Below, one piece after another: positions 44,458 through 56,871 of a stretch of DNA of 64,000 bases. Location: positions 255,674,229 to 255,738,228 of the forward strand of contig CM051459.1 of NCBI GenBank assembly GCA_028095005.1, in the 5' to 3' direction. The notes under the pieces are model-generated. The model made no database searches. It was not told the origin of the DNA and worked only from the letters and a program-made list of their open reading frames with translations. Source of the stretch: Rhynchospora pubera (taxonomy: Eukaryota > Streptophyta > Magnoliopsida > Poales > Cyperaceae). Both the position numbers and the translations under genes were made by a program. The number at the start of each line of letters is the position of its first letter. The stretch's first letter is position 1.

Positions 44458-46090
44458 TCTCGCTCTGTTTCAGCTCTTTCACTGTCAAATTTTACGAGAA
44501 TTTTCCGAAATTAACAACTGAGGGGTCACGGAAACAGCTCTAATACATTTTCGAAATTGAATCTTTTTTTTCAAGTTGGATTTGAATGGAAAACTGCGAA
44601 GTTAATTGAAGTTTTTGGAAAGACAAAGATAATGAGATTTCTTGTGTCACTTTCTCTGTTCTGTCTATTTTATACATCTCAAGAGATTTGCTTTTGGAGT
44701 AAGTTTTGGCGAGAACAGGTTCACTACTCCAACTCACGAAAGGATAAGTGGGACCCATAAATAGTTACATGATCTATTGATCATCTTATAGACCGAGAGC
44801 ATGGATGGTAATTTCGAGAATTAAGGTCTGATCACTTTCGTGTGATCTTTCAGTCAGAATCCCGAAGACCATAATACGACCAATAATATAGCGACGCGTG
44901 TTCCAAAGGTCGTCGCTATGCTGCTGCCACTGACATACCAGTTATGGTACTGTAATAAAGGAGCCAGCATGGTACAAAATTACTTTAATAGCCCTTAGCG
45001 TGCTCCAGTGTTCTGTACGAAGTCCCAAGCTCATCTGATCCATTATGGCACTCACGGTGTATCTACCGTGCTAATGTGGAATATAACTCAAAAGACTCAC
45101 TAAAAATACATAAAAAATAAACAGATTACTTTTACTTTTTGATCATGATAATAATAAAATAAAATTTTGAGCTACGATATTCCATTTATTTGCAAAGTAA
45201 GTATTCAATTGTTAAATAAATTTGTTGTCAATATAATCCATTTTCACAATGCATCACCTCTCACTAAATAATAATGGTTGCTAGTAATTATATTTGCATG
45301 GTATATTTTTTATGGCAAAAATAACCAGCAATAAGAGTTAACACCTACTGTTCTAAACCGTATTTTTTTGGAAAATAAATGGTTTCGGTAATTGTTTTTA
45401 ATGACCCAATATCATGCAGGGTAAAGAAAAAATGGAGGACAATGTCCCCAATTTAAATTAATTAATATATTTGAATTGTAATTTTAACTCTTCATATGTA
45501 TTTCTCTTATAAAAATTCATATTTGACCCCTATAAAATTGGAAATAGTACTATTATTTTTATTTGACAATCATAATCACAATCTAATTATTTTGATGTAA
45601 TGAATATATTGATATCTATATTTGCAATGTAAATGGAATGTGACCCATTTAAAATTTTCTGAGTACTCGAAGTGCCGTTGAGTTCTTTGGCAACAGATTT
45701 GTACTCTGACTGTTTATAAAAAAAATAAAAAAATAAAAAAAGTGAGAAGTTAAGCAATGGGACAGTAATTTGCATCACATTCGGCCACTCAACAGCGACT
45801 AGGCGAAGGGGACTTGGGTTGTTAACCACTGTTGGTGGCTTACAGCTCAAGCCTCCTAACCGGACAAAACTAGCTTAGAATTTTGACTTGTTTGTCAAGA
45901 GCTTATCACATGTCAAAAAGACACAGGCGAAGTAAACCCATAATTACTGTAATGGAATAATATGCAATTGGATTAGAAGCTAATAATTGCCATTACAAGG
46001 AATCCAATCTAGCATAAAGGCCTACTACGGCGGCGAAGAGCATGCTATTGCTGGTTAAGAAGTGTACACTGGACAAAAAGGACATGCGCT
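44458..46090. other. AFR upstream region and intergenic DNA
   Basis: AFR promoter should lie just above 44457; no clear TATA box chosen. A small hyphenated palindrome TAGCGACGCG...GTCGTCGCTA lies at about 44890-44921. A possible SINE-like unit lies at 45715-45870. Otherwise AT-rich. Confidence 0.45.
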
Positions 46091-46237
46091 GGGTGCGTTT
46101 GGATCGTTGGAAGAAAGAAGAAGAAGAAGGAAGAAGAAAAAAAAAATTATAAACAATTCAAACTCTTCACAAAATACACACTTTTCAATACTTCTTCCCA
46201 CTTCTTCCCTTCTTTCCACACCTATCCAAACGCACCC
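46091..46237. mobile_element. MITE, CGTTTGGAT family (copy 6)
   Basis: 147 bp, GGGTGCGTTTGGATCG and ATCCAAACGCACCC, almost identical in the first 40 bp to copy 3. Flanking triplets (GCT/TTA) do not match. Confidence 0.85.
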
Positions 46238-47100
46238 TTAGAAAAGAAAAGGAAAATACTGACATGTGTGATATTCTTACATAACAAAAATTTTTCACAT
46301 ATAAATAATTAAAGGAGTATATACAAAGTGCTGACCAGTTAAGAGTTAAAGACAAATCTTTACTTAGCGAGGAAATTCGCGTTTACTTATCAGCACATAA
46401 ACTCCAGCAGATCAGTCACAAGGGAAAAATTTTTTTAAAAAAAAAAACCTCGTGTTTCGGATTACCATGGCAGCAATGGCTTGCTTTGCTATTATATACA
46501 ATTGCAAAATGGAAACAAATTAAAACTTTCAACATCACAATAAAGTTCAGGAATAATATTTAGGTTACTTTTGCCGTATGCCAACATACTTGATGTGAAT
46601 TTACGCTTTGGCCATTTATTTAACTTTCAAACTTGATTACTTAACTTTTCTGATCAAAATAATTTCCTATTCAAATTCGGTCACCTTAGTATTTTGGATA
46701 GAAAAGTTTTAAAAAAATTGAATAATTATATTGATGTTTAGTGACCAAAAATATATAATTCAAAATGTAGTGATAAACGAAATATATTTTATATCAGCTT
46801 TAGATACTCTCACAAAATTAATTCTAGTATTTTATATCAAGTTATCTGGTAGAATTGGAAAAGGACCAGGTCATATAGAAGTAACAGCTTATTTGAGAGT
46901 TTCAAGTCTTCTTATTCCAATTTCCAAATGCTTCGTTTGTGATCGCTGAGAGCCGCTTTCGCATCAGTACGCGTTGAGTTTGAACGGATAAATCGGATTG
47001 GTTATTGTTGTTTGGTTGCTACTAAAGGCTACCTAAAACTTCTACTAGAGCTTTGAATCACGCACAACTTTTTCAAGAAAGAAAGTTGCAAGCATATGTT
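46238..47100. other. Intergenic, AT-rich
   Basis: Nothing recognised; A/T runs near 46430-46447. Confidence 0.55.
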
Positions 47101-47340
47101 GATACCAGTATAGTCTGGTTCATTGGTTCGGAAACCTGAACAATCTGTACACATGCACTGTGAGTCTAGTTCATTAGTTTGAAACCTGATCAGTCTGTAC
47201 AAGACATACCGACCACACCAAGTATGGTTCATTACTTTGAAACCTGATCGAGCTGTACAAGACATGTACTGTACCACATATCAGTCTGATTTGCTAGTTT
47301 GCCTGATCAGTCTGTACATGTCTTGTACCGAGCCAGTATT
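47101..47340. repeat. Degenerate tandem repeat, period about 51-61 bp
   Basis: Four imperfect copies of a unit with GTTCATTAGTTTGAAACC and TGATCAGTCTGTACAAGACA; landmark GTTCATT at 47118, 47169 and 47227. Confidence 0.75.
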
Positions 47341-47487
47341 TAATATTTGTTCTTCTCTAGAGTCTGCTTATATCCATGCTGGTTTCTCTTTCCACGGTAC
47401 CAGACATGTACCAGATATGACCATATAATTTACGAACTAATTACTTTTTTTAATCTATTATAACTTTTATCATCCCTTAATTTGGTT

Positions 47488-47558
47488 TGCACGGAGATTT
47501 CAATAGGGAGATCATATTGGACGGTTTGGATCGGTCATTTTGATCTAGATCTAGGAGT
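47488..47558 (+). repeat. Extra single arm of the 47.6-kb fold-back
   Basis: GATCATATTGGACGGTTTGG and ATCGGTCATTTTGA repeat the right arm of the adjacent fold-back in the same orientation (47938-47972). It is followed by a GTCGCGACTCAC / GTGAGTCGCGAC palindrome. Confidence 0.7.
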
Positions 47559-47640
47559 ATTGGTCGCGACTCACCGGAGGGTCCGTGAGTCGCGACTCAC
47601 CGTAGCTAAACTCTCTCTCTCTATATATATATAGAGAGAG

Positions 47641-48043
47641 AGAGAACCTATGGTGCATACTAATGTACGGAAGCTTCGGTGCATACTGATCCGAACTCTT
47701 GGATCTGTTTCAAAATGACCGATCCAAACCGTCCAATATGATCTCTCTATTGAAATCTCCTTGCCGACCAAATTTTACATTTTTTCGATATTTTTAAGTA
47801 TTTTTTCGGATTTTTAAAAACTGCTATTTTTGAACGGTTCAGAAAAAATTAGATTAGCGATTTTCTAAAATTTGAAAAAAATACTTAAAAATTTCGAAAA
47901 AATGTAAAATTTGGTCGGTAAGGAGATTATAATAGGAAGATCATATTGGACGGTTTGGATCGGTCATTTTGAAGCAGATCCAAGAGTTCGGATCAGTATG
48001 CACCGAAGCTTCCGTACATTAGTATGCACCATAGGTTTTCTCT
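47641..48043. repeat. Fold-back element with ~190-bp near-identical arms
   Basis: Starts AGAGAACCTATGGTGCATAC and ends with the complement ATGCACCATAGGTTTTCTCT, arms nearly identical inward to TGTAAAATTTGGTCGG. It is inserted in a (CT)n(TA)n tract, so target duplications are masked. RNA from it could form a long hairpin. Confidence 0.85.
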
Positions 48044-49136
48044 ATATATATATATTTATATTTTTTTTTTTTTTTTTTTGAGAAAGTTATTTTTCCATGT
48101 CAATGACATCTTTTCTCAACTTAAAGGGGTGCCAGACTGCCAGTGCAGATTCAACTTGACATCGAGCAAGTTTGGCACAAAGGACTTGGTCAGTTGAACT
48201 GACAATCAAGATAATTTCCTATTTGCATTAAAAGTTGGTCTTTTCTTACGTAAGAGACAGGAAAAAAAATTGTGGTCGCTTAAAGCAGCAGGTGAAGTTC
48301 AATGGACAACTTTTTGTTTGGTTCATTTCAATCTAGTTGAAGAAATACAAATTCTCACGCTTATGATGCAGTTTGGCTTTGATGTTTGAAGTTAAATAGA
48401 ACCATGAATTATAAGAGAACTGTACACATGACAGAGCCAAGAGGGCATTTGAAAATATTTTGACAAAGCTAGTCAATACAATATATAGCCCAGCGAGCAA
48501 GGTTTCTTAACTTGCTCTGTTTAACCTAACTATTGATGGGATTATCATTTCCTTTGTTATGTACTCGAGGATTTACCAAGTTTCAGTTCAATTTTGCCTA
48601 TTTAAGGGCACATCCCAATTTGTCAATCCTTAAAATAGCAGACCTCACTGTCATACCAGTCACCTATTTACCACAATGAGCATCACAAACAGTTCTTTAT
48701 CTACTTTTGCTTTAATGATACTACTTTTAGATTGTCAACTTAGCATTGAGGTTTTAGGTAAAGAGTAAAGCACAATTGAGGTCAAATGTTATGTAAACTA
48801 GAAAAATGAAATCTTGCAAAAAAAAACCTCTAGTTGTTTGTGCGTCAAACTCACTAGCCACTATGATTACCAGCATAAGCCTGTATCTGGCAGAATACCT
48901 TCAAGCCACTCATGTACTATGGTAGGCACAAGATATGTCAACATATATCAGAAAAAGGGAACAACAACACAATTTTTAGTGACCACATTTCTGATCACAA
49001 GAAATTAGATTACCATAAATGTTGGAAGTGACGTAATTAGCCTATTTTCAATAATGCCACTTCAGATAAATTAACATTCCCAAATAAGGATATGATAGGA
49101 TGAGAGCAAAAAGAAAATTTATAACTTACCTATACA
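48044..49136. other. Intergenic, 3' flank of UPF0496 gene
   Basis: T20-type run at about 48061-48081, then unremarkable sequence; no gene seen. Confidence 0.5.
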
Positions 49137-50264
49137 TTAATTTGCTTTATTTGGGTAGTTAATAATCTTTCTTAACACAACTGTTCTTGCCATCCTAATA
49201 TCCCGTCTACACTGATCATTTTGTGCACCTAATTGCTCAACACTGTTTGTAAAAGCCTCAATTTTTCTCTTAATCTCCTCCATTCCAAACCGCACAGCAT
49301 CATTATCCCTCAAAACAAAATCAGCATTATCCAACATTGACCTAATCTGAATCTCCAAATTCTCAGTGAGAGCCTTGATTGAATCCAAATCGGAAATCAC
49401 CACAAAAGCACCAACTTGCATTGCGCTTAGCACCTCTTTCTCATCTTTAATTGCATTCTGATACCCCTTTAACAATGAATCGATCCATTTCCCCATTGAC
49501 CCAACTGGGATCGCCACCGCTGCGGTTGCAAGAGCTGTCAGAACAGGCGGGGCCGCTACAGAGGCTGCAATAATCGAGCACAAAACTACAGCCACAAAAG
49601 CCGCTACGAAAATTAAGCTCGAAATCTTTCTCCAAGATTTAATCGACTTCAACTTAGTATCAAGTTTGGTCTTTCTCTGGATCATTTTCTCAAGCATATT
49701 TAAATGCCTGGTACGCACCGACTCAAGCACCTGAAAGAATTCAGGCGTGAACGGTTCGCCCATCTGCTTAAACCTCTCCAACTCCTCCAGCGTCATAGAA
49801 AAACCATTCCCTTGATCACACCGTTCTCCTTCAAACTTATCCAACGCCAATTGAATCGAAATTTGACTATCTCGAGCCCTCTTCAGACAGCTCTCCAAGC
49901 AATTGCAAAAATCAAGCGATTCAATGCTAGTATTGAAGTACTCCTCGACGAGCTGAAAGAGATCAGGGCAATTCCATATATCTCTCTTCGCCTCAAGAAG
50001 CACTGTCACCACTTCACGGTTTAGGTCAAGTAGGCCTCCGGTGACTTCCATGAGGGAATTGAAGGAGAGGGAGCGCATGGGACCAGTGAGGCTGGCCATT
50101 GAGGAGAAGACGCGCGTCGTCCGAAGCTGCAAGTTCGCGTCGAAAGACTGGATCTGGGGATCGGAACGGCATTGCGCCAAGTAAGAGCTCAGCTGCGCCG
50201 TGTATCCGTTGGAGCTTTCTGTAGAGGTGCTGTCGCTTCTTGATCTGCTCAATTTACAGCCCAT
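49137..50264 (-). CDS. UPF0496 (DUF677, At14a-like) membrane protein
   Basis: Single exon, 375 codons, full length for the family. The N terminus MGCK offers a Gly-2 myristoylation / Cys-3 palmitoylation site. Diagnostic segments: YTAQLSSYLAQCRSDPQIQSFD (about 21-42), LDFCNCLESCLKRARDS, GNGFSMTLEELERFK, then two hydrophobic segments at about 215-236 and 238-256 ending at IPVGSMGKWIDSL, and a C-terminal helical region with CRRDIRMARTVVLRKIINYP. Coiled-coil-like helices flank the membrane part. Family members are plant-specific, membrane-associated and linked to cell wall-cytoskeleton or stress signalling; the biochemical function is not established. No disruption seen. Confidence 0.94.
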   Translation of the reverse strand: MGCKLSRSRSDSTSTESSNGYTAQLSSYLAQCRSDPQIQSFDANLQLRTTRVFSSMASLTGPMRSLSFNSLMEVTGGLLDLNREVVTVLLEAKRDIWNCPDLFQLVEEYFNTSIESLDFCNCLESCLKRARDSQISIQLALDKFEGERCDQGNGFSMTLEELERFKQMGEPFTPEFFQVLESVRTRHLNMLEKMIQRKTKLDTKLKSIKSWRKISSLIFVAAFVAVVLCSIIAASVAAPPVLTALATAAVAIPVGSMGKWIDSLLKGYQNAIKDEKEVLSAMQVGAFVVISDLDSIKALTENLEIQIRSMLDNADFVLRDNDAVRFGMEEIKRKIEAFTNSVEQLGAQNDQCRRDIRMARTVVLRKIINYPNKAN

Positions 50265-51419
50265 GGAGACGCCAATGGAAAAAAGATCGATCGCGTATTG
50301 AGTATTTGACTATCGAGTGGAAGCCTAATTTGAGCAAGAAGAAAGAGAGGAGAGATTGAACTTGCGTGGACTGTAGACTGAGTCCGCCTGTCCGCGGAAG
50401 GAGGTCGAGAAGTCAATATTGACCATGTGATAAATTGTGGCCCACAAAATGATTGCTAAATGTTTGCCCCGTCCCAACAACCCGATAATGAGGAGCTTAG
50501 CTGCTTAGGACACGGTTACTCGCTCCGCATTCGTCTAAACGGATCGCTACATAAAGTGCACTAGAAAAATGGCCATAGACAAAAGCTTTGTACCTTCCAG
50601 GCAGATTCGCTCGATTCCAAATCTGCTATTGTATATTACTTTTTCGTGCGTCTGAAGTCGATGGTTTACTTACTTGCTCCTTTCTCCAGAAGGCCCATGA
50701 TATTAGCTACGGCCTCTTGTATTTGATTTTGCATAACGACTAAAACGACCACGAAAATGGTCATTTACGTTAACCGTTCCGTTTTGAAAACGAAATTGAC
50801 TACTCATTTGCGTTAACTGTTTCATTTTGGACGAAACGATCGAAACTACGAAAATACACATAGACGAAACCATTTCAAACTTTCGTAAACTGTTTCATTT
50901 TTTAAACGCAACAAAAATCGTTTAACCGTTTTGTTTCGTTTTGGACAAAAAGAAACGAAAGAACGGTCGAAACGACGACCGTTTTCACCCCTAAACTTGT
51001 TGTTTGGTCGAATCACAAATTCACAATTCGCATAAGGCAACTGGAACGAGATCCTCTGGTCCGCGATTCTCCAGATGTCTTTTGATCCGAACCGTTTGAT
51101 TTAATCTCAACAATTATAGATTGATAGGCCTGAAAAAACTAGTAGGAAAAACTAACTTGACCCAAAATTGTGAACTCGCTGGACGAAAAAATATGTGTTA
51201 CATAAAACACAATACTACCCCATGTTGCGAACTCTAGTTTGATATATATATACACATAATTCCTCTCTTGCAATTATTAACCAATAAATATTTTCAGCTT
51301 AGCTATTTAGCTCATGGACAAAATGATCGACTGCATGGATGTATTTTTTTCATATACCAAAACTTTCATTCCTAGCCAATGACTTCAATAGTTCAATTGT
51401 AGTGAAGGCAGATTATCTA
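50265..51419. other. Promoter side of UPF0496 and 3' flank of the GTPase gene
   Basis: Between divergent-from/convergent-to neighbours. From about 50735 to 51000 there is a repeat made of AAACGA/TCGTTT motifs (CGACCACGAAAATGG... CGGTCGAAACGACGACCG), probably an old hAT-type MITE ending in TTTTCACCCCTAAA. No gene. Confidence 0.4.
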
Positions 51420-54400
51420 TCACCCTTCTTGCGCAGGTATCTGTGTCATTTGTGAGAGTAGTAGCTGGTAAACTTTCGCTTTGAGCTGTCAGGAAAATAG
51501 AAAATAAAATTGTAAGAAAACTCGATGTTCAGTAAAATTGGAAGCAGACAGATTAAGTATAATTTAAACATTGGATTTTACCTCTTCAATGCCCATTCCA
51601 CTTGTTACTGATACTGGGATTGCACCTTCTGGACCAAATGCTTTATATCTGTCCAACTCATTCGATATACAAGCTGAAGTTGAAGAGTCCTCCAAAAGAT
51701 CACATTTAGAAACTACATCAAGCCATAATCGATTGCTGTACTTCTCCTTAATTTCTTTGTAGATGAAGAACTGAAAAAAAAAATGGTGATCAAACATATT
51801 GAGAATGATGTAAAATTATAACAGATAAAAATAAATGTTAAAAAGTGACTTTTCTTTGCCTGATCATCAGCTGAGGTGCCACAATCCCCTGATAGGTCAT
51901 GAACATAAAGAACAGCAGTTGGTAGATGCGAAAGAACTGCTAGGGTTAGTCTCTCTATATTGTTCCTGTCATCTAATATAGTGGAGAAAAAGTGTGTGAA
52001 TATGTCATTTTAGCTCGTCTCAATCTAAATAGAATAAAAATTTCAAAATAAAGGAACTAGAAAGAACTAAACATAAAGTAGGTAGCAAGGAGACCACCTT
52101 CGTGTCTTCGCAGAAGCCCTGGAGTATCAGTAACCTACATATATTATATTTTGTTTTCTCAGCTAATTGAGACCAAAACTTAGAAAAGAACAAGAAGACG
52201 TTACTGCCAGTTCTTAGTTTTATTCTGGGCTTGTGAAGTTAGCATTTTACCAGCATGGTGTTCTATTTGGCAGTCAATATAAACAGATAGAAGTTATTCT
52301 TTGCATAATTAATCAGCTTGCTGCAATTTGTCCCAAAAAAGATTTAAGCATTTTGGTTTATACCATATGTATAATTCCATTAGAACATACAGGATACGGC
52401 CCATGCTGGACATGGAAGGTACCAATTATGTCAGACATATTCAAGTATATTAAAATTTGAACTTACCTGAAACCGCTCGTAGTTCAACATGATGTGACCC
52501 ATCAAAACCCCTCTAGTCGTAAAAGGATAATTGCAAACCTGGGTCAAAGACTTATTTCGTTACAATAAAGTTCTGTAGAATTAATATGTGAAAAATAGTG
52601 ATAAAGAAACTTCTTTTATTGTCTAACCTCAGGTTTTCCAGATGAAAGAATGCGAACTAATGATGATTTTCCCACATTTGGTGCGCCCACAAGACAAAGC
52701 GTTGGGAGATGTGGATCAATTACTGGCATAGCACGTAGACTCTGTACCAATACCCATCATTTAATCAAACAGTAGATGGCAAAAACTTTTCTTTCATTGA
52801 ATTACTGTAATACAAAATTTCAAAAACAGTATCCAATGCATCATCTCTGCAGCATAACCGACAAAAGAGAAAAAGAAAGGGTTGTGCTATTTATTTAACC
52901 TTGGCTACATACAATAGATCATCAAGAGCATTCTTCCCCTGATTGAAAGCTTCCTGAACCTTTTTCAGTCCCTTTATATATTATATCAGAGAATAAAGAA
53001 ACATGTGAGTTAACATTGAGTGAAATGTTAATCAAACTGGCATGGGTTCATCTAAGAGAAATCATCAAACATACAACAAAATCTTAATTGTTATCTGAGA
53101 TATTGTTTATTGTTGTTGTAATTTCTCAAATTTTATCCATTTGGGAGCTTTGTTCTACTAATTGAAATTAAAGAAAACACTAAACTTTTTAACTTTGTGG
53201 AGGTAATCTTCAGTGATTACAAGGACAAGGTCATTATTATGACCAAAATAATAAAAACATAGATATGTATGAAACCAAAGTTCAATGCTAACCTCCCCAA
53301 GTCGCTCTTCTGCCTCGCGTTTTGTTGATGACTGTCAAGGTAAACATTTATCCTGAATAAAATTCTACTCTTATAATTCAGCAAATTGTTTTATTATATA
53401 AAGTCATGGAATCCTAAGATAATAATAATTGGTCAGAGAAGATTTTATAAAATGAGTCACAATGAGCTAATAAATAGGTCAGACCAAATACACAGGCCAC
53501 AAGTATTAAATTAAAATGCACCGCGTTAAAGAGAGAAGACAGATGATATGAATTTTTTTAAGAAGCTACAGATTCCAAAGGATAATTTATCCAGAAAAAA
53601 AAAGGGGTAAATTAAATAAGTTCACCTGAGCACAGAGAGATGCATGTTCTTTTCCTACAGATATGAGCTTCTTCCTGAGAGAATCCACCCTTCCTAAAAT
53701 CTAATTAATACACCATAAGACAAAAAATAAGCTCCCTTGAGGGTGGAAAATGGAATTAGACTCTAAAAGTTTAGATTTGCAAAGGCGACAGTGTGACATT
53801 TAATACAGATCCAGATTTCCATCAACTTATTTGGAGTTTTATATAATTATGTACACCAATAAATATACCTGCTCATAGTTTCCATCTCCAAATGTTAACT
53901 CAATAAGAGAGCACTCGTAGGGATGAAGATACTTTTTGTTGGGGAAATTCTCGATATATGTTCTCAACGGAACAGCTAATTCCTGAAAAAAAAATAACAA
54001 ATAAAAATCCTAAGTTTTTATTACCTTGAGGTGATATGAGCAAATTCAATTTAGGACAAAAGCTTGATTTTCTAGTACAAAATCAATCGGGTGTTGATAA
54101 AGATATTAACTTACTTTCATAAGTGTATCAAGTTGTTTTGCAGCTTTGTTTCTCTCACGCTTTGCAATATTTGCAATTCCTGACAAAGATACATTCAAGA
54201 GAAAACATTATATTAAATAAGAGATCGTGAAGGGCATCCTTCTTTTTAATTTTTCATTGAAATAGTCAATGGCAGTTTAGTGTAGGTCTTATTTAAGTTA
54301 AATTGATAGTAATGTGCATAAATCTTAATAGAAACATAAATTATACACATACTTGTTTGTAGCTCATAACTTTTATAAAATCTCAATAACATAATTAATA

Positions 54401-55122
54401 TACAATTAAAAAAGAAAAAGCACCCTTTGTTGGGGAAACATTTCTTGCTTTCCTCTGAGCTGAGGAGAGAATATCAATTGCTGGCATTACCATGGGTAAT
54501 TTCTGAAATGCTCCGACACCTTGATTATTAAGAACTTTCTCCTGGACAAAAATATATGAAGCCAATTAAAAATTAGGAAACAGCATTTTTGTTTCTCTAC
54601 CATAATAGAAACCATAAACCATATGGGTTTGAAGAAGCTCTGATATAATATGAAAATTTGCCGAATAAAGAAATAAATTACCTCCTTGGGGCTATGTGAT
54701 GGCACCACGGTGGACCTTTTACCACCATTTTTGACAATTTTGCCAGTCGGAGAAAGCAATTCATGAGCAAAGCAAATAGAAGAGCTTCTCATCCCATTAA
54801 TACCCGGTGTAAAACCTGATGTAAGAAAAGAGATACAACAACGGCCATCAGTTGTTAACTCAGACATCATGCCTATAACCCGTTCGACAAAATGTCCCAA
54901 CGAAACTACTGCGTCCCCGACGTTTTCTAAAGTACCGGTGTCCAAAGCGAAATGAACAGAGAGATCACAACAAGGAGAAGAGTCGGTGACTAATAAAAAG
55001 GAAAAGAAGAGAGGTTTTTGAGGTTACAAACCTAGTGACCTTCTTGTACTCCGCATGGGAGCCTTGAAGGAAGGAATATAACATTTCTGTAACAGGTTGA
55101 AAGCTCTGCTTGTGCTACTCAT
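51420..55122 (-). CDS. PDE318: NOG1/Obg-type organellar GTPase (PDE318-like)
   Basis: Fourteen exons (minus): 55032-55122, 54682-54989, 54424-54541, 54115-54179, 53869-53982, 53626-53700, 53293-53331, 52900-52971, 52628-52741, 52467-52538, 52098-52134, 51860-51972, 51582-51770, 51420-51485; all phases fit and give 490 codons. GTPase motifs: G1 GAPNVGKSS (about 313-321), Thr-containing switch NYPFTTRGVLMGH, G3 DTPG (about 359-362), G4 as SKCD (about 427-430) instead of NKxD. The N-terminal NOG1-type helical region includes GIANIAKRERNKAAKQLDTL. The basic Ser/Arg-rich first exon MSSTSRAFNLLQK fits an organelle transit peptide. The match is to Arabidopsis PIGMENT DEFECTIVE 318, a plastid NOG1-like GTPase thought to act in ribosome or plastid biogenesis. 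The exon 12 donor is GC (CAG|GCAAAG). Exon 2 is poorly conserved and longer than I expect. Confidence 0.9.
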
Positions 55123-55263
55123 CTCGATTGAGAGAGAGAGAGGGAGAATGAGCTCGGTGACCTTGCCTCAACCTTCAACCTTCGCACGAGAGCTCTGTGA
55201 CTGTAATGCGTCTTACTCGCGCTCGCGCGATAGAGTAGAAAGAAGTTTGACAACACGCCTCAA
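55123..55263 (-). promoter_or_regulatory. 5' flank of the PDE318-like gene
   Basis: Only about 140 bp separate the start codon from a 1.6-kb fold-back insertion. A (GA)n tract lies at 55130-55150. No TATA box is obvious, so the promoter is either TATA-less or displaced. Confidence 0.4.
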
Positions 55264-55271
55264 AGATTATA

Positions 55272-56863
55272 CCGAAATTTTAAAAAATAGTATTAAATTA
55301 ATATAATATATTAAAAATAATATCAATATAATAAGTTTAATATAAATAGTATCACGAGATCGGAATCCTGGATTCCGAACGTTAGATCGGAATCCAGGAT
55401 TCCGATCTAAGCTTTGATCGGATTCTGAGTTGCCGATCTAAGCTTAGATCGGAATCTCGGATTCCGATCTTATCTTTTTAATTTTTTTATATATTATTTT
55501 ATTTATTTAATTTATTAATTAGTTAAATAATTAGAAAAATAGATAATATATTGTAAAAATATTGAAAAAATATGGAAAAAATCAGGAATAATTAAATTAA
55601 ATTTTATATGTAATTTAGTATTTTTTGGAGAAATTAAATTTATTTTCATTTTAATTAATTTATTTAATTAAAATATAAATTTTTATAACTTATTTAATTA
55701 AATGAATTGTACCATTTAAAAAGGATTATAAATTTTTAGAATTTGCAGGGATACAAAGGCATAATCCTTTCAGAATGTTCAAAGTTTTATTAATTCTTTC
55801 TGCATTTGCAGGGATACAAAGGCATAATTTGAACATTAAAACTTTAAACAGGCTTAACTTTTGATAGGAAGGTCCGTTTGGGGCGATCGAGGACAATCCG
55901 GAAAGCTGGCGACGAGATCTACGCATTTTACCGGGGTGAAACCCCGTAACGACCATTTTCGAGGCCAAAAAATGCTCTCTGGATCTCCAAAATCCACTTT
56001 GAAAGTTTGCAAACCTAAAAACTACTCTAAACTACTAAAAATGTTTTTAAAATCATAAATTAATCATTAAAAAGAGAAATGCAGTAAATCAAGTTAATTT
56101 AGTCTTTCTTCTCAGTCTCAGTAAAACATCAATCTCGTGTGATTCCTTTCTAACGCAATCCAGAAAGTGCTTCCTTGATAATGAGACTCGAAGTGATTGT
56201 TTAATATATAATATGAAAATAATATATACAGAGGACGACATCCGGGACGCATATCAAATGGTTGTTTAAATTAATTAAAAATTTATACTTAATTATTCAT
56301 TTTTAATTAAATAAATTAATTAAATTTATATTTAATTAAATAAATTAATTAAAAATAAAATAAATTTAATTTTCCAAAAAATACTTATAAATTTTTTTTA
56401 ATTATTCGTGATTTTTTTATATTTTTTCAATATTTTTAGAATATATTATCTATTTTTCTAATTAATTAACTAATTAATAAACTAATAAAAGGAAAAAAAT
56501 TTAATTTTCCCAAAAAATACTAAATTACATATAAAATTTAGTTTAATTATTCCTGATTTTTTCCATATTTTTTCAATATTTTTACAATATATTATCTATT
56601 TTTTTAATTATTTAACTAATTAATAAATTAAATAAATAAATAAATAAATAATATAAAAAAATTAGATCGGAATCTCGGATTCCGATCTAAGCTTAGATCG
56701 GAAACTCAGAATCCGATCAAAGCTTAGATCGGAATCCGAGATTCCGATCTAACGTTCGGAATCCAGGATTCCGATCTCGTGATACTATTTATATTAAACT
56801 TATTATATTGATATTATTTTTAATATATTATATTAATTTAATACTATTTTTAAAAATTTCGGG
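55272..56863. mobile_element. 1.6-kb fold-back DNA element, 8-bp TSD
   Basis: Ends CCGAAATTTT / AAAATTTCGGG, flanked by AGATTATA at 55264-55271 and 56864-56871. Arms pair for at least 350-400 bp (55272 to about 55700 with about 56280 to 56863). Near each end is a cluster of perfect or near-perfect palindromes of the AGATCGGAATCC(N)GGATTCCGATCT kind, separated by AAGCTT. The central 0.5 kb is unrelated, partly GC-rich, with a direct repeat GCAGGGATACAAAGGCATAA (about 55746 and 55809). No transposase: non-autonomous hAT- or Mutator-like. Confidence 0.85.
55349..55472. repeat. Palindrome cluster, left arm
   Basis: Four consecutive dyads built on GATCGGAATC...GATTCCGATC; the inverse cluster is at about 56664-56780. 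Confidence 0.85.
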
Positions 56864-56871
56864 AGATTATA

